A DNA stretch of 48,634 nt from an uncultured Acetatifactor sp. (GCA_910589655.1 CAJUTJ010000097.1:1-48634); one strand, 5' to 3'; shown: positions 17,041-26,460, counted from the first letter of the stretch. The notes: a model not told the origin generated them from the sequence alone. Program-made: numbers and translations.

Positions 17041-17071
17041 AAGAAAGTCCGCTTACGGAATAAGCGGACTT
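17041..17071 (-). terminator. SAM-controlled terminator of the metK riboswitch
   Basis: AAGTCCGCTTA (17045-17055) pairs perfectly with TAAGCGGACTT (17061-17071), followed leftward by CTTTCTT. The CTTATT in its 5' arm and loop can instead pair with AATAAG of the aptamer P1 3' strand, extended by GGA/TCC, which gives the antiterminator. Confidence 0.9.
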
Positions 17072-17091
17072 AAAATCTTTCGATTGTCAAT

Positions 17092-17196
17092 CCTCTTATT
17101 GTTCGATTCTATTCGCTCAGGGGAGGCACCTTCCCACAAGGGGGGTTGCCGTGGCTTCATCGATCCTATGTATCTCCACCAACTCTGAATAAGAGA
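17092..17196 (-). ncRNA. SAM-I (S-box) riboswitch aptamer
   Basis: P1 is a nine-base-pair helix (17188-17196 with 17092-17100, including one U-G pair). Within it are the S-box core elements GGTGGAGATAC, the GATGAAGCCACGGCAACC box, and GGAAGGTGCC...CCTGAGCGAATA in the expected order. It lies between the metK promoter and a terminator, and the alternative pairings are visible. SAM binding should stabilise P1 and allow termination. Confidence 0.93.
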
Positions 17197-17219
17197 AAAT
17201 CTATTCAATTAACACCATT

Positions 17220-17248
17220 ATACTACTATAGAAAATGCATACTGTCAA
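17220..17248 (-). promoter_or_regulatory. Promoter of the metK transcript
   Basis: TTGACA (17243-17248), 17-base spacer, TAGTAT (17220-17225). TATAAT also occurs three bases further on, at 20-base spacing. It starts the riboswitch RNA just after the murA stop codon. Confidence 0.8.
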
Positions 17249-17256
17249 CAAAAATT

Positions 17257-18549
17257 TCAACCGATTTTCAGCTTAAATTTCTGGAAATCTTTTTCCGTCT
17301 GAACCAGCTCAATCTGCGCGCCCAAGCTTTGCAGCTTCAGATGAAAGTCCTCATATCCCCGCTGGATATATTTGATCTCGTCCACGGTGGAAGTGCCTTC
17401 TGCCGCCAGAGCCGCTACAACAAGCGCGGAACCCGCCCTGAGATCCGGCGCCGAAATGCTTGCGCCCGTATATCTCTCCACTCCGTCTATAATAGCTGTG
17501 GTTCCTTCCACTTTAATGCTTGCCCCCATCCGGGTCAGCTCGTCCACATATTTAAAACGATTCTCAAAAATCGTCTCCGTCACAATACTGGTGCCCTTGG
17601 CCAGAGCCAGCGCCGCGGTAATCTGCGGCTGCATATCCGTAGGAAAGCCGGGATAAGGCAAAGTCTTTACATGAGTGTGGATCAGCGGCTTAGACGCTAC
17701 CACCCGGATACAGTCATCCAATTCCTCCACTTCACAGCCAATCTCCAAAAGCTTAGCCGTAATGGACTCCAAATGCTTCGGAATCACGTTCTTCACGGTC
17801 ACGTCACCCTTTGTAACGGCTGCGGCAAACATAAACGTACCTGCCTCGATTTGATCGGGTATAACGGCATACTCCGTACCGTGCAGCTTCTGTACGCCTC
17901 TGATACGGATGACATCCGTACCCGCGCCCTTAATATTGGCTCCCATGCTGTTCAAAAAGTTAGCCAAATCCACCACATGGGGTTCCTTCGCGGAATTTTC
18001 GATAATCGTCAATCCCTCCGCCAGAGTAGCCGCCATCATAATATTGATGGTCGCCCCCACACTGACACAGTCCATATAAACATGGCCGCCCCTGAGCCTT
18101 TCGGCTTTGGCTTTGATCAGACCGTGCTCAATGGTGACTGTCGCCCCCAGTGCACGAAAGCCCTTGATATGCTGGTCAATGGCACGAAAACCGATATCGC
18201 AGCCTCCGGGGAGAACTACTTCCGCATGTTTATATTTTCCCAGTATGGCGCCCAATAAATAGTAGGACGCTCTGATTTTCTTAAGTGATTCCTCTTCCAC
18301 TACCAGACAATTTACATTTCCGGCATTCAATGTTACCGTATGCCTGCCGGTGCGCTTTACCATGACTCCGATATTCTGCATAGCGCTTAAAAGTACATTG
18401 GTATCCCGCACATCGGGCATATTTTCTACATATACGGTTTCATCGGTCATTATGGTGGCAGCCAGAATAGGCAGTGCGGCATTTTTGGCGCCCCCTATTT
18501 CCACCTCACCGACCAACGGATTCCCGCCTTTAATTGCATATTGTTCCAT
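17257..18549 (-). CDS. murA: UDP-N-acetylglucosamine 1-carboxyvinyltransferase
   Basis: First committed step of peptidoglycan synthesis, transfer of enolpyruvate from PEP to UDP-GlcNAc. The 430-residue product shows GGAKNAALPILAAT near residues 19-32 and the catalytic loop LPGGCDIGFRAIDQH near 115-130. The loop contains the active-site cysteine, which is also the fosfomycin target, so no natural Cys-to-Asp resistance form is present. The C-terminal half is the second EPT repeat. Start MEQYAIKGG is behind GAGG. The metK promoter and S-box lie immediately downstream. The M23 peptidase gene upstream on the same strand is separated by MITE copies L and F. Confidence 0.96.
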   Translation of the reverse strand: MEQYAIKGGNPLVGEVEIGGAKNAALPILAATIMTDETVYVENMPDVRDTNVLLSAMQNIGVMVKRTGRHTVTLNAGNVNCLVVEEESLKKIRASYYLLGAILGKYKHAEVVLPGGCDIGFRAIDQHIKGFRALGATVTIEHGLIKAKAERLRGGHVYMDCVSVGATINIMMAATLAEGLTIIENSAKEPHVVDLANFLNSMGANIKGAGTDVIRIRGVQKLHGTEYAVIPDQIEAGTFMFAAAVTKGDVTVKNVIPKHLESITAKLLEIGCEVEELDDCIRVVASKPLIHTHVKTLPYPGFPTDMQPQITAALALAKGTSIVTETIFENRFKYVDELTRMGASIKVEGTTAIIDGVERYTGASISAPDLRAGSALVVAALAAEGTSTVDEIKYIQRGYEDFHLKLQSLGAQIELVQTEKDFQKFKLKIG

Positions 18550-18577
18550 CTATCCATACCTCTTCAGGGTCAAAATC

Positions 18578-18659
18578 GTTACCGTTCCATCCGTTCTCCG
18601 CAACGGCGGCACGCAAAACGCATCCGTCTCGGCTCACGGCGGCAAGGATGAACAGTAAC
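18578..18659. mobile_element. Short diverged member of the MITE family, copy L
   Basis: The ends GTTACCGTTCCATCC and GGATGAACAGTAAC form an inverted repeat with few mismatches. The interior (CACGCAAAACG, GTCTCGG) is related to but shorter than copy F. It is 82 bp with no clear target duplication. The remaining 18660-18828 shows nothing recognisable. Confidence 0.5.
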
Positions 18660-18828
18660 TCCATACTCATTCACATTTTCAAACATGCCGTCATATCCGG
18701 CATCGGCAAAATATATTAAGAACACATAAAGAGCTTGTACAATCTTCCTTCCGTTTCATTCACTTTACCATAATTTTCTCTTTTTGTAAATCGAATGCAC
18801 GTTCCGATTTCGTGGGAAACCTATAAAC

Positions 18829-18960
18829 GTTACTGTTCACTCCGTGACCAGTAACGCATGCACAGAAATCGCAAACGGCGATTTCGCGCATGTCTGTCTC
18901 GGGTTTATCACGCAAAAACAGCGTGAAAACACCTCGCGGCGACAGCGAGTGAACAGTAAT
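18829..18960 (+). mobile_element. MITE-like element, copy F (full length)
   Basis: 132 bp with ends GTTACTGTTCAC and GTGAACAGTAAT. Hairpins are GAAATCGC/GCGATTTC (8 bp perfect), CACGC/GCGTG and CTCGC/GCGAG. The flanking octamers CTATAAAC and CCATTAAC agree at 6 of 8 positions, consistent with an aged target duplication. It lies between the M23 gene and murA. Confidence 0.85.
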
Positions 18961-19027
18961 CCATTAACCGTAATTTCCGCGCATATGCCGCCGGTCACGA
19001 AGCGCACAATTTTCACGTCTGTCTGCC

Positions 19028-20602
19028 TTACTCAAGGTACTTCAAAGGATTCACCTGTGTGCCGTTGATGAGAATCTCAAAGTGCAGGTGGGGGCCCGTG
19101 CTGATACCGGTGTTTCCGCTGAGGGCAATCTTCTCTCCCTGTTTTACCGTCTGTCCTACGGATACCAGAACTTTGCTCAAATGTCCGTATCTGGTCTGCC
19201 TGCCGTCCTCGTGGTCAATATAAACCACATATCCGTAGCCGCTTCCCCAGCCGGCTCTGGAAACCGTACCGCCGCAGGATGCATAGACGGGCGTACCGGT
19301 AGGTGTTGCCCAGTCAATTCCTTTATGATAGCTGCTGGCTCCCTTGGTGGGCGCGCTCCGCCGTCCGAATCCCGAACTCTGCCGCCCTCCGGAGATGGGT
19401 CTGATATAAGTGGGCGGAATCTTTGTCCCCCGCTCTACCACCTTGGCCACCGCTTCCATGACGATTTCCTCTTTTAAAATGTCCCTGTTTATCTCCTTAT
19501 CGTTTATAAAAGAAACATCTGCCACAACTCTGCGGAAACCGGCGGAAGGCTGTACGTGTACCACTGTCTGATTCGTATACCAATTATCATTTTCTATATA
19601 GATAACATCCGCATCGTATATTTCTTCATAATAATTCTCTTCCACACGGGTAACGGAAAGTTCCGGTTCCGGCACGGTAATGATGAGCTTCTGGCCGATC
19701 TGCAGGGTAGAGCGCTCATCCTCCAGACTGTCGTTCATCTCAATAATCCTATCCATGGGAATATTTACCTTGATGGCGATTTCCGACAGTGTATCTCCTT
19801 TTACCACCTCATATTCACTGGGCGTCTCCTGCTCCTTGGTGACTTGATCAATTGCCTCTGAAAGCAGTGTCAGCTGGCTTTCGGGGAGATAAGCTTCCAC
19901 AATTTCCACCTCCTCCTCAAAATCCATGGACAAAATCCCCAGATCATAGTCGTCAAAATCCTTCGTATCCTCCTGCGCCACCTGCTGTGCCCCCATATTG
20001 GAGAGAACGGGCTGGATCCCCGCTTCCAGATAAGAATCCGTGTCCTCCTGCTCCAAGGAAGTATCCGTGATATCGGCAGTAAGCACACTGAACTCTCTGC
20101 CGGAATCGTATATCAGATCCACACGGAATTTCCCTTCACTGTCGTACTTATCAATGGCCGCCTGAAGCAGCTGGCGCACCTCCTCCATGCTTGCCAGATT
20201 CACCATATACTCATTTACCTTGAGCGTATAGGCACGATGCATAGTCTCTCGGATACCGCTTCTCAGCGCGGCATCCATATTCTCCAAAACATCTCTTTCG
20301 CTGTCCACTTTTCCCCACAATACTTCTTCACCGGCCACCTGAAGATTCGTCTCCATAAACAGCAGCTCATCGCTCTCCGAAGCAATGTTTCTGCGTGCCT
20401 CTACCAACAGCTTCTCCGCACTCTCCCGGTCTCCCAGAGTACCCACTTCCTGTCCGTTCAGCGTTATATGGAAATAATTCTCCCCTGTCTTCTCGAAAGC
20501 CGTATATCCTTTCAAGAAAAGTGTACAGCAGAATAAAGTCAGCGCTGTAGTCTTAATATATGTAAATTTGCAGTTTCTATTATTGTAAATTTTCTTTTTC
20601 AT
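19028..20602 (-). CDS. LysM-G5-M23 cell-wall metalloendopeptidase
   Basis: A predicted zinc endopeptidase that cuts peptidoglycan cross-links. The 524-residue product has a membrane anchor or uncleaved signal at about 15-35 and a long mostly helical/beta region to about 250. A LysM domain follows (about 255-305, YEVVKGDTLSEIA), then a G5-like domain (about 320-385), and a C-terminal M23 domain (about 400-520). Zinc-ligand motifs are visible: HKGIDWATPTG, the GHLSKV loop and GPHLHFE. This architecture is common in Lachnospiraceae. It is not obviously SpoIIQ, although it lies upstream of murA. The start is ATG at 20602, on the MKKKIYNNRN N-terminus. Confidence 0.9.
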   Translation of the reverse strand: MKKKIYNNRNCKFTYIKTTALTLFCCTLFLKGYTAFEKTGENYFHITLNGQEVGTLGDRESAEKLLVEARRNIASESDELLFMETNLQVAGEEVLWGKVDSERDVLENMDAALRSGIRETMHRAYTLKVNEYMVNLASMEEVRQLLQAAIDKYDSEGKFRVDLIYDSGREFSVLTADITDTSLEQEDTDSYLEAGIQPVLSNMGAQQVAQEDTKDFDDYDLGILSMDFEEEVEIVEAYLPESQLTLLSEAIDQVTKEQETPSEYEVVKGDTLSEIAIKVNIPMDRIIEMNDSLEDERSTLQIGQKLIITVPEPELSVTRVEENYYEEIYDADVIYIENDNWYTNQTVVHVQPSAGFRRVVADVSFINDKEINRDILKEEIVMEAVAKVVERGTKIPPTYIRPISGGRQSSGFGRRSAPTKGASSYHKGIDWATPTGTPVYASCGGTVSRAGWGSGYGYVVYIDHEDGRQTRYGHLSKVLVSVGQTVKQGEKIALSGNTGISTGPHLHFEILINGTQVNPLKYLE

Positions 20603-20783
20603 AGGTTTTCCAATTCCATTTCATAAATATGTAAAAAAGCAAAAAGCATCTCCTTTTGCATTACACGCACCCGCTCTGCATTGCAAGGTACCGGTTTCTG
20701 TGCACATGTAATTAATTCTACCAGTATTTTGAGGGCTTGTAAAGTAACAGTTCCTTGAGTTATAGTAGATATATACATATTAC

Positions 20784-20917
20784 GTTACTGTTCACTCCGT
20801 GACCAGTAACACATGCACAGAAACCGCAAAACAGCGGTTTCGCGCAGGTTGCCCTCGGGTTTGTCACGCAAAAAACGCGTGAAAACGCCTCGCGGTGGCG
20901 TGGGTGTGAACAGTAAC
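20784..20917 (+). mobile_element. MITE-like element, copy G (full length, hybrid)
   Basis: 134 bp with perfect ends GTTACTGTTCAC and GTGAACAGTAAC. It is flanked by the perfect 8-bp repeat CATATTAC (20776-20783 and 20918-20925). Hairpin GAAACCGC/GCGGTTTC is complete. Its left half matches copy F, and its right end (GGTGGCGTGGGTGTGAA) matches the end type of copies C and I. Confidence 0.92.
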
Positions 20918-20926
20918 CATATTACT

Positions 20927-21003
20927 GCAACCGTTCAGACAAGGCACCGAACCGTTATGAGAATGCATACAAAACGCGGAAAGAAGGCGTTTTCACACTG
21001 CTT
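20927..21003 (+). repeat. Module shared with the left part of copy K
   Basis: The sequence beginning GTTCAGACAAGGCACCGAAC and followed by AAAACGC...GCGTTTT matches 47491-47556 with few differences. It directly follows MITE copy G and precedes dinB. The first 180 bp of the 20603-21044 gap shows nothing else. Confidence 0.55.
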
Positions 21004-21044
21004 TTGCAATTTTACCGCACCTATAAATTACAGGAGGCTCCGTC

Positions 21045-22256
21045 ATGGACACTGCCATATTTTTTCATATTGATGTAAATTCCGCATTTTTAAGCTGGAC
21101 TGCGCTGGAGCAGCTTGAAGCCGGCAGCGAGACGGATCTGCGCCTGATTCCTTCCATTATAGGCGGAGACTTGAGCAAACGTCACGGTGTGGTATTGGCA
21201 AAGTCCGTTCCCGCCAAAGCATACGGCATCGTCACGGGAGAGCCTGTGGTAAATGCTTTCCGGAAATGCCCCCACTTGACTACCGCAGCGCCCAACCACT
21301 CCCTTTATCATCGGAAAAGCTCCCAGCTTATGGAGTATCTCTCCGGTATCTGCCCCGATATAGAGCAGGTAAGTATAGATGAATGCTATATGGATTATTC
21401 CCCCATATCGTCAAATTATACCTCTCCGGAAGCAGCTGCCGCCATTATAAAAGACACGGTATATGAAAAATTTGGTTTTACGGTCAACGTGGGCATATCC
21501 GACCGGAAAATTCTGGCAAAAATGGCTTCCGATTTTAAAAAGCCAAATCTGGTTCACACATTATACTCATGGGAAATACAGGAAAAAATGTGGAAGCTCC
21601 CCGTGTCTTCTTTATTTCTGTGCGGAAAATCCAGTGCGGATACCTTACACAAGCTGGGCATTCTAACCATAGGCGATCTGGCGCTCTCCGACCCGGTGAT
21701 CATAGAATCCCATTTAAAAAGCCATGGACATACTCTGTGGCAGTATGCCAACGGCATAGATTCTTCCACTATATTTTCCGAACCGGCTAAAATGAGAGGC
21801 ATCGGCAATTCCACTACCTTAAGCAAAGATGCCGTCACAAGACAGGAAGCCGCTAAAAATCTTCTGACCCTTGCCGAGTCCGTAGGCAGCAGGCTTCGCG
21901 CCGACCACAGCAAGGCCGGTTTGGTCTGCACGGAAATCAAATACAACACTTTCCGGACGGCATCCCATCAGGCAGTCCTGAAGACACCCACCGCCTCCAC
22001 AAACAGTATTTACCAACAGGCATTGGCGCTGTTTGACGAGCTGTGGGATCAAACCCCCATCCGTCTTCTGGGGATCCGCACCAGCAAGCTGGTTCCCGAC
22101 GACGAACCGGTTCAACTGAATCTGTTCGACTATAACGCGCCCCTGACGGAAAAGCAGCAAAAGCTGGATGCCGCTCTGGATTCCATCCGCAATAAATTCG
22201 GTAAAGACGCGGTAAAGAGAGGGAGCCTGATAGATTCCCCAAATTCCACGGATTAA
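21045..22256 (+). CDS. dinB: DNA polymerase IV (Y-family translesion polymerase)
   Basis: An error-prone polymerase used to bypass lesions. The 403-residue product has the catalytic palm motifs FFHIDVNSAFLSW at the N-terminus and SIDECYMDY near residue 107. NVGISDRKILAKMASDFKKPN lies near 150-170, followed by HhH and little-finger regions. A beta-clamp binding peptide (QLNLFDY) sits near residue 360. The usual SIDEAYLD reads SIDECYMD, with the acidic residues kept. The start at 21045 follows ACAGGAGG. It is the first plus-strand gene in the window. No LexA-type box was identified upstream, so SOS control is unproven. Confidence 0.93.
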   Translation: MDTAIFFHIDVNSAFLSWTALEQLEAGSETDLRLIPSIIGGDLSKRHGVVLAKSVPAKAYGIVTGEPVVNAFRKCPHLTTAAPNHSLYHRKSSQLMEYLSGICPDIEQVSIDECYMDYSPISSNYTSPEAAAAIIKDTVYEKFGFTVNVGISDRKILAKMASDFKKPNLVHTLYSWEIQEKMWKLPVSSLFLCGKSSADTLHKLGILTIGDLALSDPVIIESHLKSHGHTLWQYANGIDSSTIFSEPAKMRGIGNSTTLSKDAVTRQEAAKNLLTLAESVGSRLRADHSKAGLVCTEIKYNTFRTASHQAVLKTPTASTNSIYQQALALFDELWDQTPIRLLGIRTSKLVPDDEPVQLNLFDYNAPLTEKQQKLDAALDSIRNKFGKDAVKRGSLIDSPNSTD

Positions 22257-22374
22257 CCCCACTGCCGGAAACGGTGTCAATCCTTCGGAGATTCTCTGTC
22301 TGACCGGACATTCGTTCCGCCGCTGCGGATATGTCCCCATATGCAGAGATGAAAACTTCACAGAAAGGTATGTT

Positions 22375-23985
22375 ATGATTATGACCAAACTACGACATTT
22401 TTTTTCAGAACACAAGCTGATCCTAAGCCTTTTGCTTTTGGCCGCATGTGCAAGATTTATAAAGCTCGACAGCCTGCCCAATGGTGTGTATCCCGACGAA
22501 GCTTATAACGCATACAACACATGGAGCCTGATGTCCCAAGGGGTGGACAGCCGCGGCTATCACGCTCCGGTCTACTTTACGGCATGGGGGAGCGGCATGA
22601 ATGCACTCTACGCATACCTTGCCTTACCCCTTTTCCGCATATTCGGCACCGGAATTACCGTTTTCCGCCTGCCGCAGGCATTGGTCAGTCTGGCAAGCGT
22701 ATATGCTTTCTATCTTTTGGGTCAGGAATTATTTAACCGGAAAACCGGCTGCTTCATGGCCTTTGTCCTTGCCATAAATCCATGGAGCATTATGAATGCC
22801 CGCTTCGGTCTGGAATCCACTCTGGCGCCGGGTATGCTTTTATTTGCATTCACGTTTCTGGTTCTGGGCCTGAAAAAGAATCCCCGCTGCCTGTTTCTGT
22901 CGGCACTTTTTATGGCAGCATCACTATATGGATATTCTCTCACGTGGATTGCCCTTCCGGTTATCCTGATTTTGACTCTTCTCCTTTACCGAAAGCGCAT
23001 CCCCTTCCAGCCTGTCACCGCCCTCTCGGCAGCGCTGCTCTTTTTGGCGGCAATTCCGCTATTACTCTTTTTAGCCGTCAATCTGGATCTTATAGACGAG
23101 ATTGCAACCCCTGTTTTCTCCGTTCCCAGACTGCCTGTTTTCAGGGGGGAGGAATTAGCCCCCCGCTATATCCTGCAAAACATGAAATCCTTATTCCAAA
23201 TCATACTGAGCCAATACGATGGGGCAAGCCACACCTCCAGCTCTTTGACAGGAGCATACTATCTGTTCACGACGCCCTTCTGCCTATTGGGCATTGTGAT
23301 CCATATGGTAAAATTCTTCAAAAGTTACAAACGGGGGGACAACGACTTACAATATCTGTTCCTTCTGTGGCTTGCCGGCGCTTCTGTTGTAGCGCTGCTG
23401 CAGAAAAATATGACTATGATCCATATTAACTTAATTCATATCCCTTTCATTTTTTATGGGGTATACGGTATAATACAGGCAGCATATTATGCCAAAAGCC
23501 GGTTGATTCTACCGGCCTGCCTGATCTTTTTCAGTATTTCCTTTGTTTGGTTTGTCTACGATTACGGCACACAGCCGGATACCCATTTTTACGGCGATAC
23601 TGCCGAAGACGCTCTGAACCTTGCAAAAAATATGGCAATGCCCGAACAAAACATTACCATTGTAGGATATACCACAATTCAATGCGGTACGTGGATGTGG
23701 TTTGAGAAACCGGATCCCATAGATTTCAGTTCCAACGTGGTTTATATAGACGATCCTGCATGGGGACAGATCGGCTCTTACGGACGATTTCGGTATGTAT
23801 ACTCCATAGATTCAATTACCGGAGAAGATATCTATATCTGCCCCAACAACAGTATGCATCTTGAAAAACTCACAGATATGGGATTGACCGTAATCCCTGT
23901 AAACGACCGGTATCTCATCGCCGGAATGAACCTGCCGCTGCAGGATGCCCAAACCGTGCAAAACCACATTGAGCCATCCTATTAG
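22375..23985 (+). CDS. PMT/ArnT-like (GT39/GT83-type) GT-C glycosyltransferase
   Basis: A polytopic membrane enzyme expected to transfer a sugar from a polyprenyl-phosphate donor to an envelope acceptor. The 536-residue product has about ten or more hydrophobic segments. The acidic motif VYPDEAYNAYNTW in the first extracytoplasmic loop is typical of the family's catalytic Asp/Glu. A conserved PWSIMNARFGLES lies near residue 140, and a soluble C-terminal part starts at about 400. It is paralogous to the gene at 24816-26450 (PWSIMNARF versus PWHFMQSRW). The start is weakly marked (AGAAAGGT); MTKLRHF two codons later is an alternative. Acceptor and sugar are unknown. Confidence 0.8.
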   Translation: MIMTKLRHFFSEHKLILSLLLLAACARFIKLDSLPNGVYPDEAYNAYNTWSLMSQGVDSRGYHAPVYFTAWGSGMNALYAYLALPLFRIFGTGITVFRLPQALVSLASVYAFYLLGQELFNRKTGCFMAFVLAINPWSIMNARFGLESTLAPGMLLFAFTFLVLGLKKNPRCLFLSALFMAASLYGYSLTWIALPVILILTLLLYRKRIPFQPVTALSAALLFLAAIPLLLFLAVNLDLIDEIATPVFSVPRLPVFRGEELAPRYILQNMKSLFQIILSQYDGASHTSSSLTGAYYLFTTPFCLLGIVIHMVKFFKSYKRGDNDLQYLFLLWLAGASVVALLQKNMTMIHINLIHIPFIFYGVYGIIQAAYYAKSRLILPACLIFFSISFVWFVYDYGTQPDTHFYGDTAEDALNLAKNMAMPEQNITIVGYTTIQCGTWMWFEKPDPIDFSSNVVYIDDPAWGQIGSYGRFRYVYSIDSITGEDIYICPNNSMHLEKLTDMGLTVIPVNDRYLIAGMNLPLQDAQTVQNHIEPSY

Positions 23986-24042
23986 CGACACAATAGTGCG
24001 AAACAGGTAGTCGCAAAGTTTAATTCCTGACCGGATGGAGCG

Positions 24043-24690
24043 TTAGAGCGTGTTTGAAAAGCCTTTCCGCCTAAATGACTCCAGCCGCTCGATTGCTACA
24101 CATCCTGCAAGCAAGACCCAAAAGGCCCATGTGGCCGCCCGATAGCAGGAATACCCGCTGACGGAGACGGCTCTGAAGAAAATACAGACATCCGTTTTTT
24201 CCCCGTTCATTTCACAGGTCTCCGTGCCGTTAAGGAACAGATACTCCTTGCCCGATGCCATCAAGGCAAATTCACCTTGAGGCGTCCCCTGAGGCGTCAC
24301 ATTAGAGACAGAAACCGTAACGGTCTTTCCGTTCGTTTGCCCTCTCCGAACAATATAGAAGTCCGTAAAAGAACCGTTGGCACAGGCTCCCACACTCAGC
24401 GTCTGGGACACCACCGTCTTACCCTCTGCGAACACTTCCACAAGAGCCTCCGTCTCCGGAGGTATCTCTTCCTGATAGGAAAAGGCAATGCTGATTTTTT
24501 CCATAGTTCCGGACGGCACAGGTATATCCTGCCTCAGACAGTCTCCCGGCTGCAATATCGGTGTATCCTTTGCTTCCTGTGCACTGAATGTAATCTCCTC
24601 ATACAAAGCAGTCCGTTTATTCCAAAATACAATCATAACAACGGCCGCCAATGCCACGCCCATCAATATCCGCAGTTTGCCCATAACCAT
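24043..24690 (-). CDS. Uncharacterised bitopic membrane protein
   Basis: I do not recognise a family. The 215-residue product has an N-terminal hydrophobic helix (about 5-23) and a soluble extracytoplasmic beta-rich part (about 30-180, with several Val/Thr alternations and NVTPQGTPQGEF). A second membrane helix is near 185-203, followed by a short basic tail. It lies just downstream of the PMT-like gene on the same strand with a 125-bp gap, so it may be an accessory subunit of that enzyme. The gene ends against a solo end of the second repeat family. Confidence is for being a real gene, not for function. Confidence 0.65.
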   Translation of the reverse strand: MVMGKLRILMGVALAAVVMIVFWNKRTALYEEITFSAQEAKDTPILQPGDCLRQDIPVPSGTMEKISIAFSYQEEIPPETEALVEVFAEGKTVVSQTLSVGACANGSFTDFYIVRRGQTNGKTVTVSVSNVTPQGTPQGEFALMASGKEYLFLNGTETCEMNGEKTDVCIFFRAVSVSGYSCYRAATWAFWVLLAGCVAIERLESFRRKGFSNTL

Positions 24691-24815
24691 ATCCTTTCCT
24701 ATACAAATGTCCCGCCCTCTACTCTCTCGAAGGGATTTCTCCGAAAAAATTCATCCCCCGGTTTGCACGTCCCGTTTCGCGGCCTGCTGCCCCGCAATCT
24801 AAGGGCGATTCGTCT

Positions 24816-26450
24816 CTATGGCGTCTGTCCATGGCCGCAGCGCGCCAGCACATACTGCCCCATCTCCCGGACTATCTCAGCCTCAAAGGGCAGCTTCTCC
24901 GGTTCCGACACATGGAGCAGATACAGCCCTTCCGGATCTCCTTCCTTTAGGTAATTCACGTCTATAAAATGATACCTTTCCGAGTAGGGCAGTAATTCTC
25001 TTCCCCCTGTGACATGGGTAAGTTCCTGAAAATACCGCGCATCTATCCTGCAGGAATATTGTGTCAGGATTTCTGCCATGGAAAGATTGTACTGCCAATC
25101 CATATTTCCCGTGATGTACAGCCTGTCATACTCGTCCATGGAGTCCGCCGCCTTCACAGCCTCCAAGAAATTCACATTAAAATAAGTCTCGATCTCCTTC
25201 CGGAAAGAAGTAAAATACGTTCCCAGAAACAACGCAAAGCAAAGGGCATATACTGCAGCGACAACCGGAGAAATCCGGCATCGGCGGCTTACGCGTGACA
25301 CCACAAACCTGTCCGTCTCCCGTATGCCGTAAGCACATAGGAAAATCAAAGGATAAAATATAATATTGATACGGTTCACATTGACTTCATAGGTGATCAT
25401 ACCCACCCAGATGCCCGTCAGCCAAAATCCCCATAAAGCCAGCATCTCTGTCTGCCGTCTGCCGTCCTTCTCACGGAACAGCTTCCGGGTAAAAGCCACT
25501 ATCCCCACCGCCATAAAAGGAATGGAAATATGGTACAAAGGACCGAAAGCAGGCAGCGCGTTAAAGAGATGATCCGGCAGCTGCAGGAAAGAGCATTTTA
25601 TCATCGCCCAAATATTCCTTCCAAGCTGGGCAAAAGAAAAATTCAAAAACAGAATATCATTTCCCCGTATGCTCTCCGGAAAATGACTCATAGTAAAAAA
25701 AGGAGTCTCAATGGTATCCCAATGAAACAGATTAATTGCCATTACCAATATTTCCGGAAGCGCCGTCATCCCAAAGAGCAGCACACAGAGCAGAACCTCT
25801 CTCAGCTTCAGCTGCTTTTTCCAAAGACACCATGCCGCATAAACCACCAAAAAGGGAGTCACGGAATATACCGCAATCCCGTAACAATAAAAGGTCAGCC
25901 CAAAGAAAATCATGGACAAGTACAGAAACCGGCGTTTCTCCAGCCCCCGCAGCAGCAAATAAAATGCCAGCAGAAACACATGGGGAAATACATTGCAGTC
26001 CAAGGACCAACGGCTCTGCATGAAATGCCATGGGGCAGCGGCGGTTAATGCCATCACTCCCAAAGCAAACTTCCCGTCAAATAGCCTTTTCCCGATCAGA
26101 TACACCAGCGCCACACCGATACAGCTGATGAACAGGGAAGGCAGTCTGACCGCCATAATATTAAAGCCTAACAGCTTGATAAAGGGAATCATACAGTAGG
26201 CCAGCAGAACGCTCATCTGCCCGATTTGCCACGCCCCAAAATGTACGGGGAACCGCACTCCGTACCTGTCCGTCCCATACAGCGACAATGCCCATGCATC
26301 CATGGCTCCCATGGCTTCATCCTGATTGATGCCGCCCGGTATGAATCCGAAACCGATACACCGAACGATTACGGCAAACAATAAGATTGCCCAAAAAGCC
26401 ATAATACGTTTTCCGTTATCCCCAAGCCTTCCTTCACGCATTTCTCTCAT
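24816..26450 (-). CDS. PMT/ArnT-like GT-C glycosyltransferase (second paralogue)
   Basis: A membrane sugar transferase of the same type as the gene at 22375-23985. The 544-residue product carries the acidic loop motif GINQDEAMGAMDAW, PWHFMQSRWSLDCN near residue 145, about ten or more hydrophobic helices, and a soluble C-terminal region from about 420. I place the start at MREMREG (26450), 5 bases after GGAGG. The frame stays open upstream to a GTG at 26603 that also has a perfect AAGGAGG. Those extra 51 residues are encoded by a palindromic element (26461-26604), so either the site has two starts or the element has duplicated the ribosome binding site. Substrates are unknown. Confidence 0.8.
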   Translation of the reverse strand: MREMREGRLGDNGKRIMAFWAILLFAVIVRCIGFGFIPGGINQDEAMGAMDAWALSLYGTDRYGVRFPVHFGAWQIGQMSVLLAYCMIPFIKLLGFNIMAVRLPSLFISCIGVALVYLIGKRLFDGKFALGVMALTAAAPWHFMQSRWSLDCNVFPHVFLLAFYLLLRGLEKRRFLYLSMIFFGLTFYCYGIAVYSVTPFLVVYAAWCLWKKQLKLREVLLCVLLFGMTALPEILVMAINLFHWDTIETPFFTMSHFPESIRGNDILFLNFSFAQLGRNIWAMIKCSFLQLPDHLFNALPAFGPLYHISIPFMAVGIVAFTRKLFREKDGRRQTEMLALWGFWLTGIWVGMITYEVNVNRINIIFYPLIFLCAYGIRETDRFVVSRVSRRCRISPVVAAVYALCFALFLGTYFTSFRKEIETYFNVNFLEAVKAADSMDEYDRLYITGNMDWQYNLSMAEILTQYSCRIDARYFQELTHVTGGRELLPYSERYHFIDVNYLKEGDPEGLYLLHVSEPEKLPFEAEIVREMGQYVLARCGHGQTP

Positions 26451-26460
26451 ACTAACCTCC

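Noticed and set aside
19028..20602. SpoIIQ because the gene is upstream of murA
   Set aside because: The LysM plus G5 plus complete M23 zinc motifs differ from SpoIIQ, and the murA-spoIID-spoIIQ-spoIIID order is not present here.
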